A DNA stretch of 64,000 nucleotides from Asterella californica. Its lineage: Eukaryota > Streptophyta > Marchantiopsida > Marchantiales > Aytoniaceae. The DNA lies in assembly GCA_036924285.1 (NCBI GenBank), contig JAYKYS010000008.1, forward strand, positions 20,321,001-20,385,000. Reading direction: 5' to 3'. Below, piece after piece: positions 23,701 to 35,040 of this stretch (position 1 is its first letter; each line of letters begins with the position of its first letter). The notes beneath the pieces were generated by a model, which saw only the letters and a program-made list of their open reading frames with translations, made no database searches and was not told the DNA's origin. Made by a program: the position numbers and the translations under genes.

Positions 23701-24150
23701 GGATTGGGCTGGTGACTCAGACACTAGGAAGTCTACTTCCGGATTCTACTTTTTACTCTCAGGTGCTACAGTCAGTTGGAGCAGTACTCGACAGAAATCT
23801 GTGGCACTTTCTACTACAGAGGCTGAATACCTGGCAATGTCCAAAGCAGCAGCAGAAGCTATCTGGCTACGGGAATTGTTGAAGGAAGTCCGACCTGAAT
23901 GTGCAACCAGCACTGTCATCATCTTTTGTGACAACAAAAGTGCAATTTCTCTTCTAGGAACTACCAAGTTTCATGATAGGAGTAAGCATATTGATATTCG
24001 GTACAAGTTCATAAATTAGCATGTGGCTGATAAGATTATCAGCGTGTTATACTGCTCTAGTGAGGATCAACTGGCAGACATTTTCACTAAACCCTTGACC
24101 AAAGAGAATCACTATAGGCTGGTAAGGATGTTAGGGCTATGTGATAATTG
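20745..24150 (+). pseudogene. pol of copia element 2 (protease, integrase, RT, RNase H)
   Basis: The protease site DTGATHHM comes first. The GAG-pre-integrase WHLRLGHIGETRIQQL and integrase core (HSDICGPIS, SDNDGEY, QNGVSERKNRTL) run to 22000. Reverse transcriptase (22669-23577) has VGCRWVFKLK, MDVKTAFLNG and the YVDD active site. RNase H (23540-24019 and on to 24150) has SDADWAGDSDTRKSTSG, STTEAEYLA and DQLADIFTKPL. Breaks: frameshifts near 21080, 21965 and 23560, and in-frame stops at 22636-22638 and 24017-24019. Element 1 lacks the 21080 frameshift but has its own, so the two decayed separately at these sites. Confidence 0.92.
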
Positions 24151-24179
24151 TTGAGTGAGAGTTACTTACTAAGTGGGAG

Positions 24180-24458
24180 TGTTAGTTCAATACTGTAGTT
24201 AGCAACTCTCACCGTCTCATCAGCGCAGAACGTTAGAGTAACGTTATTTCCAGTAATTCAATTTAGAGGCAGGTTTGACTACATAGACGTTGTGAGCGCG
24301 GCTCATTGTGTCCTGTCTCAGGTTCTCTTTCATGTGGTTCCCGTCTGTGATGTAGACACACATTCTTTGGATCAGTGCAGTAAAAATCTCTCGTGGAATC
24401 TCTCATATGTGATCGTGAAACAGGTTTTCTGGTTTTACTGCTTTCGCATTTTCTGACA
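24180..24458 (+). repeat. 3' LTR of copia element 2
   Basis: 279 bp, begins TGTTAGTTC right after the purine tract AAGTGGGAG and ends CA before the CAAAT duplication. Confidence 0.95.
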
Positions 24459-25391
24459 CAAATTACGAGGAACTTTAAGATACCTCTTGTCCAATCTTCA
24501 TGACTATCAGGTACAAGGTCAGCACCTTAGCCGTCAAATTCATGAACAAATTTGTTTTGTATCATTTCGGCGTTCATCAAGGTTGAATGTCAGTGTTGAA
24601 GATATCTTTGTGTTCCAACTAGACTAGTACTTTGTACCCAAGTAGAGAAAATCTCTTCAAAGCAGATGGAGACGCTAGCGGCTTTATGCACGCACGTGTT
24701 TGTATGTATGGAAGGAATGAAGAAGTGATCTTGTCTGCGGAAGTCTTGAATTGACATGAATAATCTTCTTTCTGTGGTCAATCTTACAAGCGGTGAAGGC
24801 TGTAGCCTATGAGGACCTTCCAAATGTAGATAAATATGCCCTCTATCAGCTGTCTACTGTTGTGGACGGGACAACAGAGAGCTTTGAGAATTACCAATTC
24901 TACTGATTTTTCCAGGTTTGCGCTCTAACTTCTCTCACGATTAACTTAAAGCAACTCGATTATTGTCCACTTAAGTACCTCGGGTTAAATTCAACCTGGT
25001 TTTACCTTTTTGAAAATCTGTGTTGTCTTTCATCTACAGCTGGTGCAGCGGTTTGCGGTTGTTGACTTGTCCAACTTTTGTTTGGACGTAGCAAAAGACA
25101 GACTTTACACCGAATGTGTCCCTTGGAACCCATGACTTTGTATTAATTGCACTATTCTGGACTAGAATTACGTGACTTTTTGAGATGAGTCTGAAAGTTC
25201 GTGTCTGAAGGGGGACAGACAGTTACACGCGTACGAGAAGGTGCTGCCAGACCGTCCTTGCAGCTCTTCTGCTCTATTTAGTTCGTGTGATTGCACCCGT
25301 ACTGTCTCACATGGCAGAAAATGTGTGGCAAAACTTGCCCTTTCAGTTTTCGTCGACAAGAACGTGAAAGCAAAAACTGTTTTCGGAGCTG

Positions 25392-26197
25392 CATGGCCAA
25401 GAGTTGAGGGGAGTTGGGGTCTTTACCTGAAACAGATCTGAAGTTTTGGACAGTTCTTTTGACGGTCGGTTGCCTGATTGATGGCGGACGTATACAGTGC
25501 ACAGATGTGTTATGCATGTTTTTTTTTCTTTTGTTCTTTTTCTCTGTCAGTAATGTTATGTAGTTGATTTATTCAGTGGTGATGGTGATCAACTAGGGGA
25601 TCCGCTTTTCTTTCAGATAGTAAGCTGATATCCATCCAGATAAGCTGATGTCCATCCATCCATGGCCAAGAGATAAGGAGAGTTGGGGGTCTTTACTTGA
25701 AACAGATCTGAAATTTTGGTCAATTCTTTTGACGGTCGGTACCTGACTTGGTTGCCTGATTGGTGGAGGACGTATACTGTCCACAGTATTGTTATGCATG
25801 TTTCTCTTTCTTTTGTTCTTTTTCTCTGGCAGTAATGATATGTAGCTGATTTATTCAGTGGTGATGGTGATCAACTAGTGGATCCGCTTTTCTTTCAGAT
25901 AATAAGCTGATATCCAGATAAGCTGATATCCATCCATCCATAGCCAAGAGTTAAGGAGAGTTGGGGTTCTTTATCTTAAACAGATCTGAAGTTTTGGACA
26001 GTTCTTCTGACAGTCGGTACCTGACTTGGTTGCCTGATTGGTGCTGGAAGTATATAGTGCAAAGATGTGTTATGCATGTTTCTCTTTCTTTTGTTCTTTT
26101 TCTCTGTAAGTAATGTTATGTAACTGATTTATTCAGTGGTGATGGTGATCAACTAGCGGATCCGCTTTTCTTTCAGATAGTAAGCTGATATTAATCC
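25392..26197 (+). repeat. Three-copy ~270-bp tandem repeat derived from an IleRS exon end and intron
   Basis: Units at 25392-25660, 25661-25938 and 25939-26197. Each begins CATGGCCAAGAG (third CATAGCCAAGAG) and ends with a GATAAGCTGATATCCATCC-type stretch. The first unit starts in the decayed IleRS exon 4 (AAWPRVEG), so exon 3' end plus following intron was tandemly amplified. Confidence 0.9.
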
Positions 26198-26524
26198 AGA
26201 CTTGAAGGGAGTGGTTTGTCATTCGATATCCATCCGAGGTGTCAAAGTTCCCAGCAGGAAGATTCGTGTGAAAGCTTTATACTTGAGGGTTTTTAGCATG
26301 ATGACACGTTTTTGTTCAAACTTTCATACAGATGCGAGACGAAGTGAATAAAGTCTTAGAACAAGCGAGGTCTGGCAAACTCGTTGGTGCAAGCCTTGAA
26401 GCAAAAGTCTATATCCACACTTCGAATGGCGAGCTTCTTAAATGCGTACAGTCCATGACAGGATCAGTCGGGGGAGTCGATAGCCTCAGCAGAGTCTTCA
26501 TAACATCCCAGGTGACCGTAGTAG

Positions 26525-26560
26525 GTAGTATTGCAGTCACAAATGTGACTGCAATACTAC
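26525..26560. repeat. Perfect 17-bp palindrome at the IleRS / oxidase-copy-B junction
   Basis: GTAGTATTGCAGTCACA at 26525-26541 is the exact reverse complement of 26544-26560, with a 2-nt spacer. It lies exactly where synthetase sequence ends and the inverted duplication begins. The right half shares CACAAATGTGACTGC with copy A (9886-9900) in direct orientation, although the rest of copy B is inverted. Confidence 0.93.
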
Positions 26561-27159
26561 TGTGAGACTAGTGAAATGGAAATGCAATCACAACTCATCT
26601 TTCATTCGAATACCTACGTATATATATCTTCCCCATTGTCGTCTGATAAGTCAATCCTCGGTGTTTTCTACCAACACTAATCGAATACATGTACATGGTC
26701 CATTTACATGGCCGGCTAACCTCCTTTCGCAGGTAAAAAAGCCTCCAGAAAAGAGGTCATTATTTTGGTGTGGTGGACCAATTACAAACCAAGTAGACAT
26801 TTTATCTTCCACACGGTGTACACGAAGAGTTTCTTGTGCTCCTCGTTCCAGAATCTGGTAGCTAAAGTTAAGAGGAAGTGACTAGTAGCTTCCCCTCTGG
26901 AGCTGGAAGCAACTCATCAAGAGATTGCAACTAGCTAAAGAATTCAATGTGATCTAGTACTAGTGACACACAGTTGCAAGTCCTGCTCTCACTAACATAC
27001 TGGGTTTCTAAATCCCGATTATCCGAATTCTAGCCTTCATGACTGCAATAGTGAAGGATAGTGTTCTGAAATATCTACCAAGTGAAATGAGAATGAATGA
27101 ATTAAAAAGAATGGCGTGACTACATGTAATGTTCCTAACTGCTTTCTGACCAAAGGACT

Positions 27160-29693
27160 CTACAGTAACTGAGGAGGCTGAAAGTGGAGTGGCCTCATCA
27201 TATCATAGTCCTCGTGATCCAGAATGTGGCAGTGCCACACGTACCCAGGAGCCGTCGTGGGGTCGAACGGGTATGTGCCGCCAGCTCTGGGTGAGATCTG
27301 GACTACCAACCTCAGAACCGTCCCAGGGCGAACCAGAACAGTGTCTTTCCAACCGGTTTGAACCGCATCTGCAGGCTGTGGATCTTGCGTGAAGCAGCTG
27401 TCTGCCTGTGGATACGGCTGCTCAAGTGTGCACCCACCAGCATTCAGTCGAGTCAAGTTGAATGCTTGCTCATGTACTACGAGGAAGTTGACAAGATGGA
27501 TGTGGATGGGGTGAGCATTGTTGGCGATCAGGTGAGTGATGTCCCAAACCTCTGTCGTGTACAGCTGAGGGGTCTCAGTCACATTGTCAGTCCAGTGAAG
27601 GCCGTTCAGCAAAAACGTGAGATCTGGAGGGAAGACGAGTTGCAAGGACACGTTTCTGTAGGATGTAGCATTATTGGCCAAAGCATCAATTGCTGGAGGT
27701 GAAGCGATGGAATCGGGCACCACAACAGTCTGATTAGTCGCTCCTCCAACGACGTTGAACTGCATAACATATCTGGTGCTCGGGCCACTGTTGTTCACGT
27801 TCCCAACTGGGAATGGAGCTGAGGCTGAATTGTTCAGGTACACGACGGTCCCGACTTCTAATTCGCTGAAATCCACCAGAACATCAACTCGGTAAGCTGT
27901 AGGAATGGTGAGATTTGTCAGCCGAAAGGGAGTCCAGACGTATCCACCATCTGTACCGATCTGAAGAAAACTCACTCGACTGTCGCTGAAGGAGAGAGTG
28001 AACACTCGTCCATTAGCCCCATTCAATATACGGAAGCGGTATATGTTCCTCGTAACGTTGAGGTACGGCCATGCTTTACCGTTGACGAGAATCGTATCAC
28101 CAAAATAATCTGGACACCAATTTGGGTGAACACTCGGATTGAAACCAATATCCGGGAAGTTGATGGAGCCATTGGGGAAGAACTGCTTGTCCTGGATCAG
28201 GAGTGGAATCTCGTATTCTCCTTGCGGCAGATTTTCAAGACCTTCTTCTTCTCCTCCTCGTATTATGTAAAGTCCGGCGAGTCCCGCAGCCACGTTCAGC
28301 CGACTCATTCCGATAGTGTGGTCATGATACCACAGAAGACTTGCAGGCTGCTGATTCGGGTATGTGTTGTTTCTGGTCACGAAAGTAGATCCCGTATCCC
28401 CAAGGGCAGTGTACCAAGCCTCCGGATGTCCATCATATTGGCTCTCCGCGTCAGCTCCGTGAAGATGGGTGATAATTGGCACTCCTCCTTGGGGTGGATT
28501 AGCTACATGAATGGTCCTGTCGACCACAAACATGTGCTCCGGGTCCGTGAGCTGATTTTCGAAGCGAACGAACGAGGAGACACCCCTTCTAGCCTCGAGA
28601 GTCGGTCCTGGTACCGTCGCTGTGGCTTGACTCGTTCCATAGGCGTAGAACGTTGTGTTGGGGAGATCTGGATGTACACTCTGCGAGTACAGGCCAGCAG
28701 CGCAGGTCAGTATGTAGTTCCCTCCCTACTCATTGCACTTGCTGTATGGGCTTTCATTGGTACCGTTACGTTAGGTCTGTACCAGGACTAATTAAGCAAG
28801 CATGCAAGCAAGTACTTAATTATAACTCCATAGGCGTAGAACGTTGTGTTGGGGAGATCTGGATGTACACTCTGCGAGTACAGGCCAGCAGCGCAGGTCA
28901 GTATGTAGTTCCCTCCCTACTCATTGCACTTGCTGTATGGGCTTTCATTGGTACCGTTACGTTAGGTCTGTACCAGGACTAATTAAGCAAGCATGCAAGC
29001 AAGTACTTAATTATAACTCCGGATCCCTTCACTTCAAGTCGAGCTCACGACTTCCACGATGCAGTGGTTCTAGACTATACCCGTTGATCATGAGTTCGGA
29101 TCAGAGCACATATGCAACTAACTAGTTAAAGGTGCACTGCTCGAAGTGAAATAGAAGCTCTTGGAAATGCATGGATTTCAGTCGCAACTCATCAACTGAA
29201 CACGTACTCGACCAGATCGAGTTCCAGAACCGAGTCGAAGTGTACTGGCTCAGGCAAATTATAACCAGAATAGCAATCAAAGAGTGTCACGCATGCTCAT
29301 TCATGACATTTGGACTACTCAAGCATAATCTTGAAACTAGCTAGGTTAATCATATATACATGCAAATGGATGGACCTCAGTCTCTGCAGAGTTCCTGCAT
29401 GGGCAAATAATAAGTACGTAGGTGAAGGGATCTGGTTGGGATCAGCATACCTGAGAAATCTTGTAAGCACCCAAAATGAGCTGAGCACCTGTGGAAATGT
29501 CTATCACCGAAGGTATCGGCAACGGTTCCACAAACGGGGTCAAGGTAGGTGATGGCACTAGATTGTCACATCGAGAATGAACATTATCCTGAGCTTGAGT
29601 CATCGGTAGAGTGCACAAGATCCCAACAAGGAAAGCAGATTGCCAGATTGAAACAAGGGTACCCCAACTGCATCTCGATATCTTCTCCATCAT
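27160..29693 (-). CDS. LPR1/CotA-like secreted multicopper oxidase (copy B)
   Basis: Same two-exon structure as copy A: exon 1 at 29693-29451 (signal peptide, donor GTATGC) and exon 2 at 28680-27160. All four copper motifs (HLHG, WYHDHTIG, HPIHIH, HCHILDHEDYDMM) are intact. Relative to copy A there are four changes in the 81-residue exon 1 part beyond the MMEK start shared with copy C. There are three conservative ones in exon 2 (two V/I, one D/N). Its intron carries a 191-bp tandem duplication that copies the acceptor and the first 45 nt of exon 2. Full-length protein requires skipping the upstream duplicate acceptor. Probable secreted oxidase, perhaps ferroxidase by family; function inferred. 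Confidence 0.9.
28636..29017 (-). repeat. 191-bp tandem duplication spanning the intron 3' end and start of exon 2
   Basis: Two essentially identical 191-bp units, 28636-28826 and 28827-29017. Each contains the CTCGCAG acceptor and the first 45 coding nt of exon 2. On the transcribed strand the extra copy comes first, with its acceptor at 28872. Splicing there and reading on meets a stop within about 18 codons past the duplicated coding part. Confidence 0.95.
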
Positions 29694-30010
29694 GATCGAT
29701 TCTAGCTAGTAGCTTGAGATTGCACGCGTAGATCTAGACTTGCAGCTTGAACTTCGAATTGTATTCTTGATGTCGAGCGATGGTACTCGCTTGTCTGAAA
29801 CGGATGTAGTAGACGCTGATTTCGCCCCTTCTTATACAGGTTAGAAGTTAGACTGCACGTAAACTTGCTGGAATCTGATTCAGAACTTGATATTATACTC
29901 CTGATATCGATGGTACTATTAGCTAGTCTGGAAAGAATGAAGTGGACGCTGATTTCAACCGTTCTTATACAGGTCAGTAAGCTTTTGTGTCCCGTGAAAA
30001 CGTACAACGT
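29694..30010 (-). promoter_or_regulatory. Duplicated promoter/leader of oxidase copy B
   Basis: Reverse complement carries the same two TATAAGA-type boxes (CTGTATAAGAA near 29840 and 29965) and paired leader blocks as copy A, with small indels. Confidence 0.5.
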
Positions 30011-30815
30011 ACGTGAACAGACTACACTCTTTCAAGACCGAACTGGCAGTCCATACTGATGACCTCGTTTTGTCTGGGACGATGAATTTCTCGAGCTAGC
30101 TGCTTCTAGATCAGGAAGGAGCTCGGAAGAGAACAGCAGTGTGGACCTTGGTCTGGAAATTTGTCCACGTGCGGCTGGAGGAACAGATGACGAAGTTCAA
30201 GACATACACTAGTACGGACTTAATCAGAAGGTGAGGAGAGACATACAGGGGACACAGGCGCCGAGAGTGTTTCTCGAAGCTGACTTGCTTCCTCGAAGTT
30301 GACTGGCTGAATTCGAAGTCTGTACTAGGAAGGCATTTAAAGCTGCATTCCATCGTTGCGTTTGGGGAATGCGTTCGCCTTTACGGAGGTCTGTCGTTCG
30401 GTTACACTTTCGCGAAGAGCTCCTTGTAAGGAAATATATGTCGCCAGATAACAATGTGAATGTCTCAAAATTTACTACGTAAATTTAGATTTTTCAAGGC
30501 GCGTGGAAATACTTAATTTCCATGTGCCCGTGAGATCTATGACTTTTGCCGGTCGTATTTTGAATATTATCGGGAAATAATTCCGATAATACAATATCCA
30601 CGACTAACCAAAAGATTTCCCAAAAGATATGAATCGAAACGCAAACACAACCTTGCACGATATGAAAACACTTTTGCGGTTACTTTACGACCGGTGAAAT
30701 GCACCGCACATGTGCACTGCAAGTCACGCATTAGACGGTGTGATGTTTCGACTGTGTGGAGGATGGTTCCTGGAAATAAGGACGTCTTTACGATGACGAA
30801 AGTTTCTGACAGCAT

Positions 30816-31489
30816 TGACCCTTGACAGGAGCTCTGGTCGGGTCGGCTGTCAGCCCTAGCCTTGTTCCGGAAACTTTTCTCCCTAGTAGAGTAGCGACTA
30901 GTAGCCCTAGTAGAGTAGCGACTATTCATTCGCTTCAACCCCAAGTATAGTTTAAAAGTGTGAAAGGGAATATTCTTTTTTCATTGCAATGTTCCTTCGG
31001 TATAAAGAAAATATTTTATTTTTCCAAGAATCCTGAAATCTTCATCTTAAATAGTTTGTTTTGAGATGAATCATCACTTGTATAGCTAGTAAATAGTTTT
31101 AATTTAATTTTTTATTTTATAAATTCCAAGTTGATAAGAAGATTTACCCACCAAAAACAGCATGACAGTTAAACTTCTGAGTTCTCCGTAACCAAACCCA
31201 CTCAAATAAGGTAGTTTGAGTTCCCCATTACATCGCATTTTGCGGGTTCGCTTTTAGAGAGTTAAAAAATTAAGAATCTCATTAAATTACTTCTTCAACC
31301 CAACATGGACTCTGCAAAAATAGTAATCAAATGAAAATAATTCAATAGATTTACAACATGTGATTCATCTCATAACAAACTACTTCATTTGACATTCAGG
31401 TTTTTTGGAGCAAAAGAAGATCTTTTCTTGGGCTCAAAGTACTGACTGTCTAGTGATGTGACATTCTAGCAGTACTCACGTGTGAGAAA
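30816..31489. other. No supported gene
   Basis: Non-coding, AT-rich after 30960. A short GTAGAGTAGCGACTA repeat occurs twice at about 30886-30925. Nothing else is recognised. Confidence 0.5.
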
Positions 31490-33400
31490 GCTGTCCAAAC
31501 ATGTTGCCCACTATTTTCTAAATTCAAGACCGAAGCTTTTTGTTTCGAAGGCATTACATTCTTGCCCAAACATGCTTTCCACTATTTCTTAAACTCGAGA
31601 GGAAGCTTTTTTTCTAAGGCATTAGATATAACAAGGTGTCACATTCTAGCAGTATTCGAGTGTGGAGAAGCTGCCCAAACATGCTGTCCACTATTTTCTA
31701 AATTTGAGGGAAAACTTTTTGTTTCTAAGACATTAGAGGAAACATGCTGCTCACTATTTTGTGAAGTGAAGCTTTTTGTTTCTAAGGCATTAGAGGTAAC
31801 AAGCACCCTAAGCCAGCATACTGCACAAGAAAGCTCCCCAAACATGCTGCCCACTATTTCCTAAATTCTGAAGAGAAGCTTTTTGTTTCTAAGGCATTAG
31901 AGCTAACAAGCACCCTAAGCTGGCAGCCGCACAGTAAAGCACCATGCTGTTCACTATTTCCTAAATTGGATGAGAAGCTTTTTGTTTCTAAGACTTTAGA
32001 GCTAACAAGCACCCTAAACCAACAGCCGCACAGTAAGGCATCAAGTATCATAAGCCTGCAAAGCTTTTTGTTTCTAAGGCATTAAGCTAACAAACATCCT
32101 AAGCCGGCAGTCGCACAATAAGGCACCATGCTTCCCATTATTTCTTAAATTCACGACCTCACAATAAGACATCAAATACACTAAGTCTGCTTGCGGCTTA
32201 GAACTAACAAGCACCCAAAGCCGACCGTCGCACAGTAGTGCACCAAGTACCCTAAGCCTGCGATTGCACAATAAGACACCAAGTACCCTAAGCCTGCGAT
32301 CGCACAATAAGACGCCAAGTACACTAAGATAGTCGCACAATAACGCACCAAGTATCCTAAGCCTGCGACTGCACAGTAAAAGCACCAAGTACCATAAGCC
32401 TGCAACCACACAGTAAAGCACCAACTATCTTAAGCTTGTGACCGCAGAGTAAGACACCAATGTCTTAGAGGTAACAAGTACCTTAAGCCGATAGCCGCAC
32501 AGTAAGCCATCAAGTATTTTAAGCCTGCGGAGCTTTTTGTTTCTAAGACAAAGATAACAAGTACCCTAAGCCAGCATGCTGCTCACTGTTTCCTAAATTC
32601 GAGGAGAAACTTTTTGTTTCTAAGGTATTAGAGCTAACAAACACCCTAAGCCGGCAGCCGCACAATAAGGCACCATGCTGCCCACTATTTTCTAAATTCA
32701 CGACCTCACAGTACGACATCAAATACACTAAGTCTGTGTGCGGCTTAGAGCTAACAAGCAGCCTAAGCCGGCTGCCGCACAGTAATGCACCAAGTACCTT
32801 AAGGTACCAAGTACACTAAGGCAACCGCACAGTATTGCACCAAGTATCTTAAGCCTGAGACCGCACAGTAAAGCACCAAGTACCCTAAGCCTGCAACCGC
32901 ACAGTAAAGCACCAAGTATCCTAAGCTTGCGACCGCACAGTAAGGCACCAATGTCTTGGAGGTAACAAGTACCTTAAGTCATCATGATGCTCAATATTTC
33001 TTAAATTCGAGAGAAGCTTTTTGTTTCTAAGACATTAGAGCTAACAAGCACCCTAAGCCAGCAGCCGCACAGTAAGGCACCATGTTGCCTACTATTGCCT
33101 AAATTCGAGGAGAAGCTTTTTGTTTCTAAGCTAATAGAGCTAACAAGCACCTTAAACCGGCAGCCGTACAATAATGCACGAGGTATCCTAAGCCTGTGAT
33201 CGCAAAGTAAGGCACTCTAAGCCAACCGCACAGTAAGGCACCATGCTGCCCACTATTTCCTGAATTCGAGGAGAATCTTTTTGTTTCTAAGACTTTAGAG
33301 CTAACAAGCAGCCTAAGCCGGCAGCTGCAAAGTAATGCACCAGCTAACAAGCACCTCAAGCCAGCAGCCGCACTGTAATGCAACCAAGTACCCTAAGCCT
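31490..33400. repeat. Satellite block 1, ~99-bp degenerate unit
   Basis: Repeats of a roughly 99-bp unit with the core GAAGCTTTTTGTTTCTAAG, then ATTAGAGCTAACAAGCACC, CTAAGCC.GCAGCCGCACAG and ACTATTTCCTAAATTC. Neighbouring GAAGCTT cores at 31875 and 31974 are 99 bp apart. Many copies are truncated or merged. Confidence 0.88.
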
Positions 33401-35040
33401 GCGATCGCGCAGTAAGACAGCAAGTACACTAAGGCAGCCGCACAATAATGCACCAACTATCCTAAGCCTGCGAATGCACATAAGGCACCAAGTACACTAA
33501 GGCAGCCGTATAGTAATGCACCAAGTATCATAAGCATGTGATCGTACAGTAAGGCACCAAGTACATTAAGACAGCCGCACAGTAATGCACCAAGTACCTT
33601 AAGCTTGCAACCGCACGCACCAAGTACCCTAAGGTTACGATCGCATAGTAAGACACCAAGTACACTAAGACAGTCACACAGTAAGGCACCAAGTACACTA
33701 AGTTTACGTCGCACGCACGCATCAAGTACCCTAAGGTTACGATCGTCTAGTAAGACACCAAGTACACTAAGACAGTCACACAGTCACACAGTAAGACACC
33801 AAGTACACTAAGTCTGCACGCACCAAGTACCCTATGGTTACGATCGCTTAGTAAGACATCAAGTACACTAAGACAGTCACACAGTAAGGCACCAAGTACA
33901 CTAAGTCTGCGATCGCACGCACGCACCAAGTACCCTAAGGTTACGATAGCATAGTAAGACATCAAGTACACTAAGACAGTCACACAGTAAGGCACCAAGT
34001 ACACTAAGTCTGCGGTTACGATCGCATAGTAAGACACCAAGTACACTAAGACAGTCACACAGTAAGCCAGTAAGACACCAAGCACACTAAGACAGTCACA
34101 CAATAAAGCACCAAGTACACTAAGTCTGCGATTACGATCGCATAGTAAGACACCAAGTACACTAAGACAGTCACACAGTAAGCTAGTAAGACACCAAGCA
34201 CACTAAGACAGTCACACAATAAAGCACCAAGTACACTAAGTCTGCGATTACGATCGCATAGTAAGACACCAAGTACACTAAGACAGTCACACAGTAAGGC
34301 ACCAAGTACACTAAATCTGCGGTTACGATCGCATAGTAAGACACCGAGTACACTAAGACAGTTACACAGTAAGGCACCAAGTACACTAAGTCTGCGATCG
34401 CACGCACGCACCAAGTACCCTAAGGTTACGATAGCATAGTAAGACACCAAGTACACTGAGACAGTCACACAGTAAGACACCGAGTGCACTAAGTCTGCGG
34501 TTACGATCGCATAGTAAGACACCAAGTACACTGAGACCGTCACACAGTAAGGCACCAAGTACACTAAGTCTGCGGTTACGATCGCATAGTAAGACATCAA
34601 GTACACTAAGACAATTACACAGTAAGGCACCAAGTACACTAAGACAGTCACATAGTGTGCGGTTACGATCGCATAGTAAGACACCAAGTACACTAAGACA
34701 GTTACACAGTAAGGCACCAAGTACACTAAGTCTGCGATCGCACGCATGCACCAAGTACCCTAAGGTTACAATAGCATAGTAAGACACCAAGTACACTGAG
34801 ACAGTCACACAGTAAGACACCATGTACACTAAGTCTGCGGTTACGATCGCATAGTAAGACACCAAGTACACTGAGACAGTCACACAGTAAGGCACCATGT
34901 ACACTAAGTCTGCGGTTACGATCGCATAGTAAGACACCAAGTACACTAAGACAGTCACATAGTAAAGCAGTAAGACACCAAGTACAATGAGACAGTAACA
35001 CAATAACACACCAAGTACATTAAGTCTGCGATCGCACGCA
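33401..35040. repeat. Satellite block 2, ~75-bp unit of two ~37-bp subunits
   Basis: More regular array of CACAGTAAGGCACCAAGTAC / ACTAAGTCTGCG and GATCGCATAGTAAGACACCA subunits. The GATCGCATAG core recurs at about 75-bp steps (for example 34252 and 34327). It blends into block 1 through shared CCTAAGCCTGCGA-type sequence, so the two are one diverging family. Long minus-strand frames arise because 75 is a multiple of three. Confidence 0.9.

Larger units (their letters stand above)
19481..24458 (+). mobile_element. Ty1/copia element 2, 4,978 bp, complete but defective
   Basis: Bounded by LTRs at 19481-19759 and 24180-24458 and by a 5-bp target duplication CAAAT (19476-19480 and 24459-24463). 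A primer binding site follows the 5' LTR, and a purine tract AAGTGGGAG precedes the 3' LTR. Domain order is gag, protease, integrase, RT, RNase H, as in copia. The two LTRs differ at only about 4 of 279 positions, so insertion is recent. The coding region nevertheless has several stops and frameshifts. It interrupts an isoleucyl-tRNA synthetase exon. Confidence 0.96.
19358..26524 (+). pseudogene. Isoleucyl-tRNA synthetase (organellar type), decayed 3' exons split by copia
   Basis: Readable pieces of the C-terminal half of a bacterial/organellar-type IleRS. Exon 1 (about 19358-19480, resuming at 24464-24510 after the copia insertion) has [19 protein letters not shown], then [20 protein letters not shown] and LSNLHDYQ before a GT donor. 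Exon 2 (24799-24915) has DLPNVDKYALYQL and SFENYQFY, with an in-frame TGA at 24904. Exon 3 (25040-~25110) has QRFAVVDLSNFCLDVAKDRL. Exon 4 (~25237-25410) has CQTVLAALLLYLVRVIAPVL and ENVWQNLPFQ, then a frameshift. Exon 5 (26332-~26524) has EVNKVLEQARSGKLVGASLE and FITSQV. The catalytic HIGH/KMSKS half is absent upstream. Plant nuclear genes of this type (OVA2) serve plastid and mitochondria. The TGA, the frameshift and the copia insertion make it non-functional. Confidence 0.88.
26561..30815 (-). repeat. Segmental duplication unit, copy B (inverted)
   Basis: Aligns on the minus strand with about 5866-9660 of copy A. The non-coding flanks have many indels and substitutions. The oxidase coding exons are almost identical to copies A and C. 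Similarity ends near 30815 on the right and at the palindrome on the left. Confidence 0.9.

Noticed and set aside
28653..29125. Plus-strand frames MCWGDLDVHSAST... repeated twice
   Set aside because: Antisense shadow of the duplicated intron/exon 2 segment of oxidase copy B. The repetition is the 191-bp tandem duplication.
33401..35040. CRISPR-like array
   Set aside because: The units are adjacent and continuous, with no unique spacers. Context is a eukaryotic nuclear genome.
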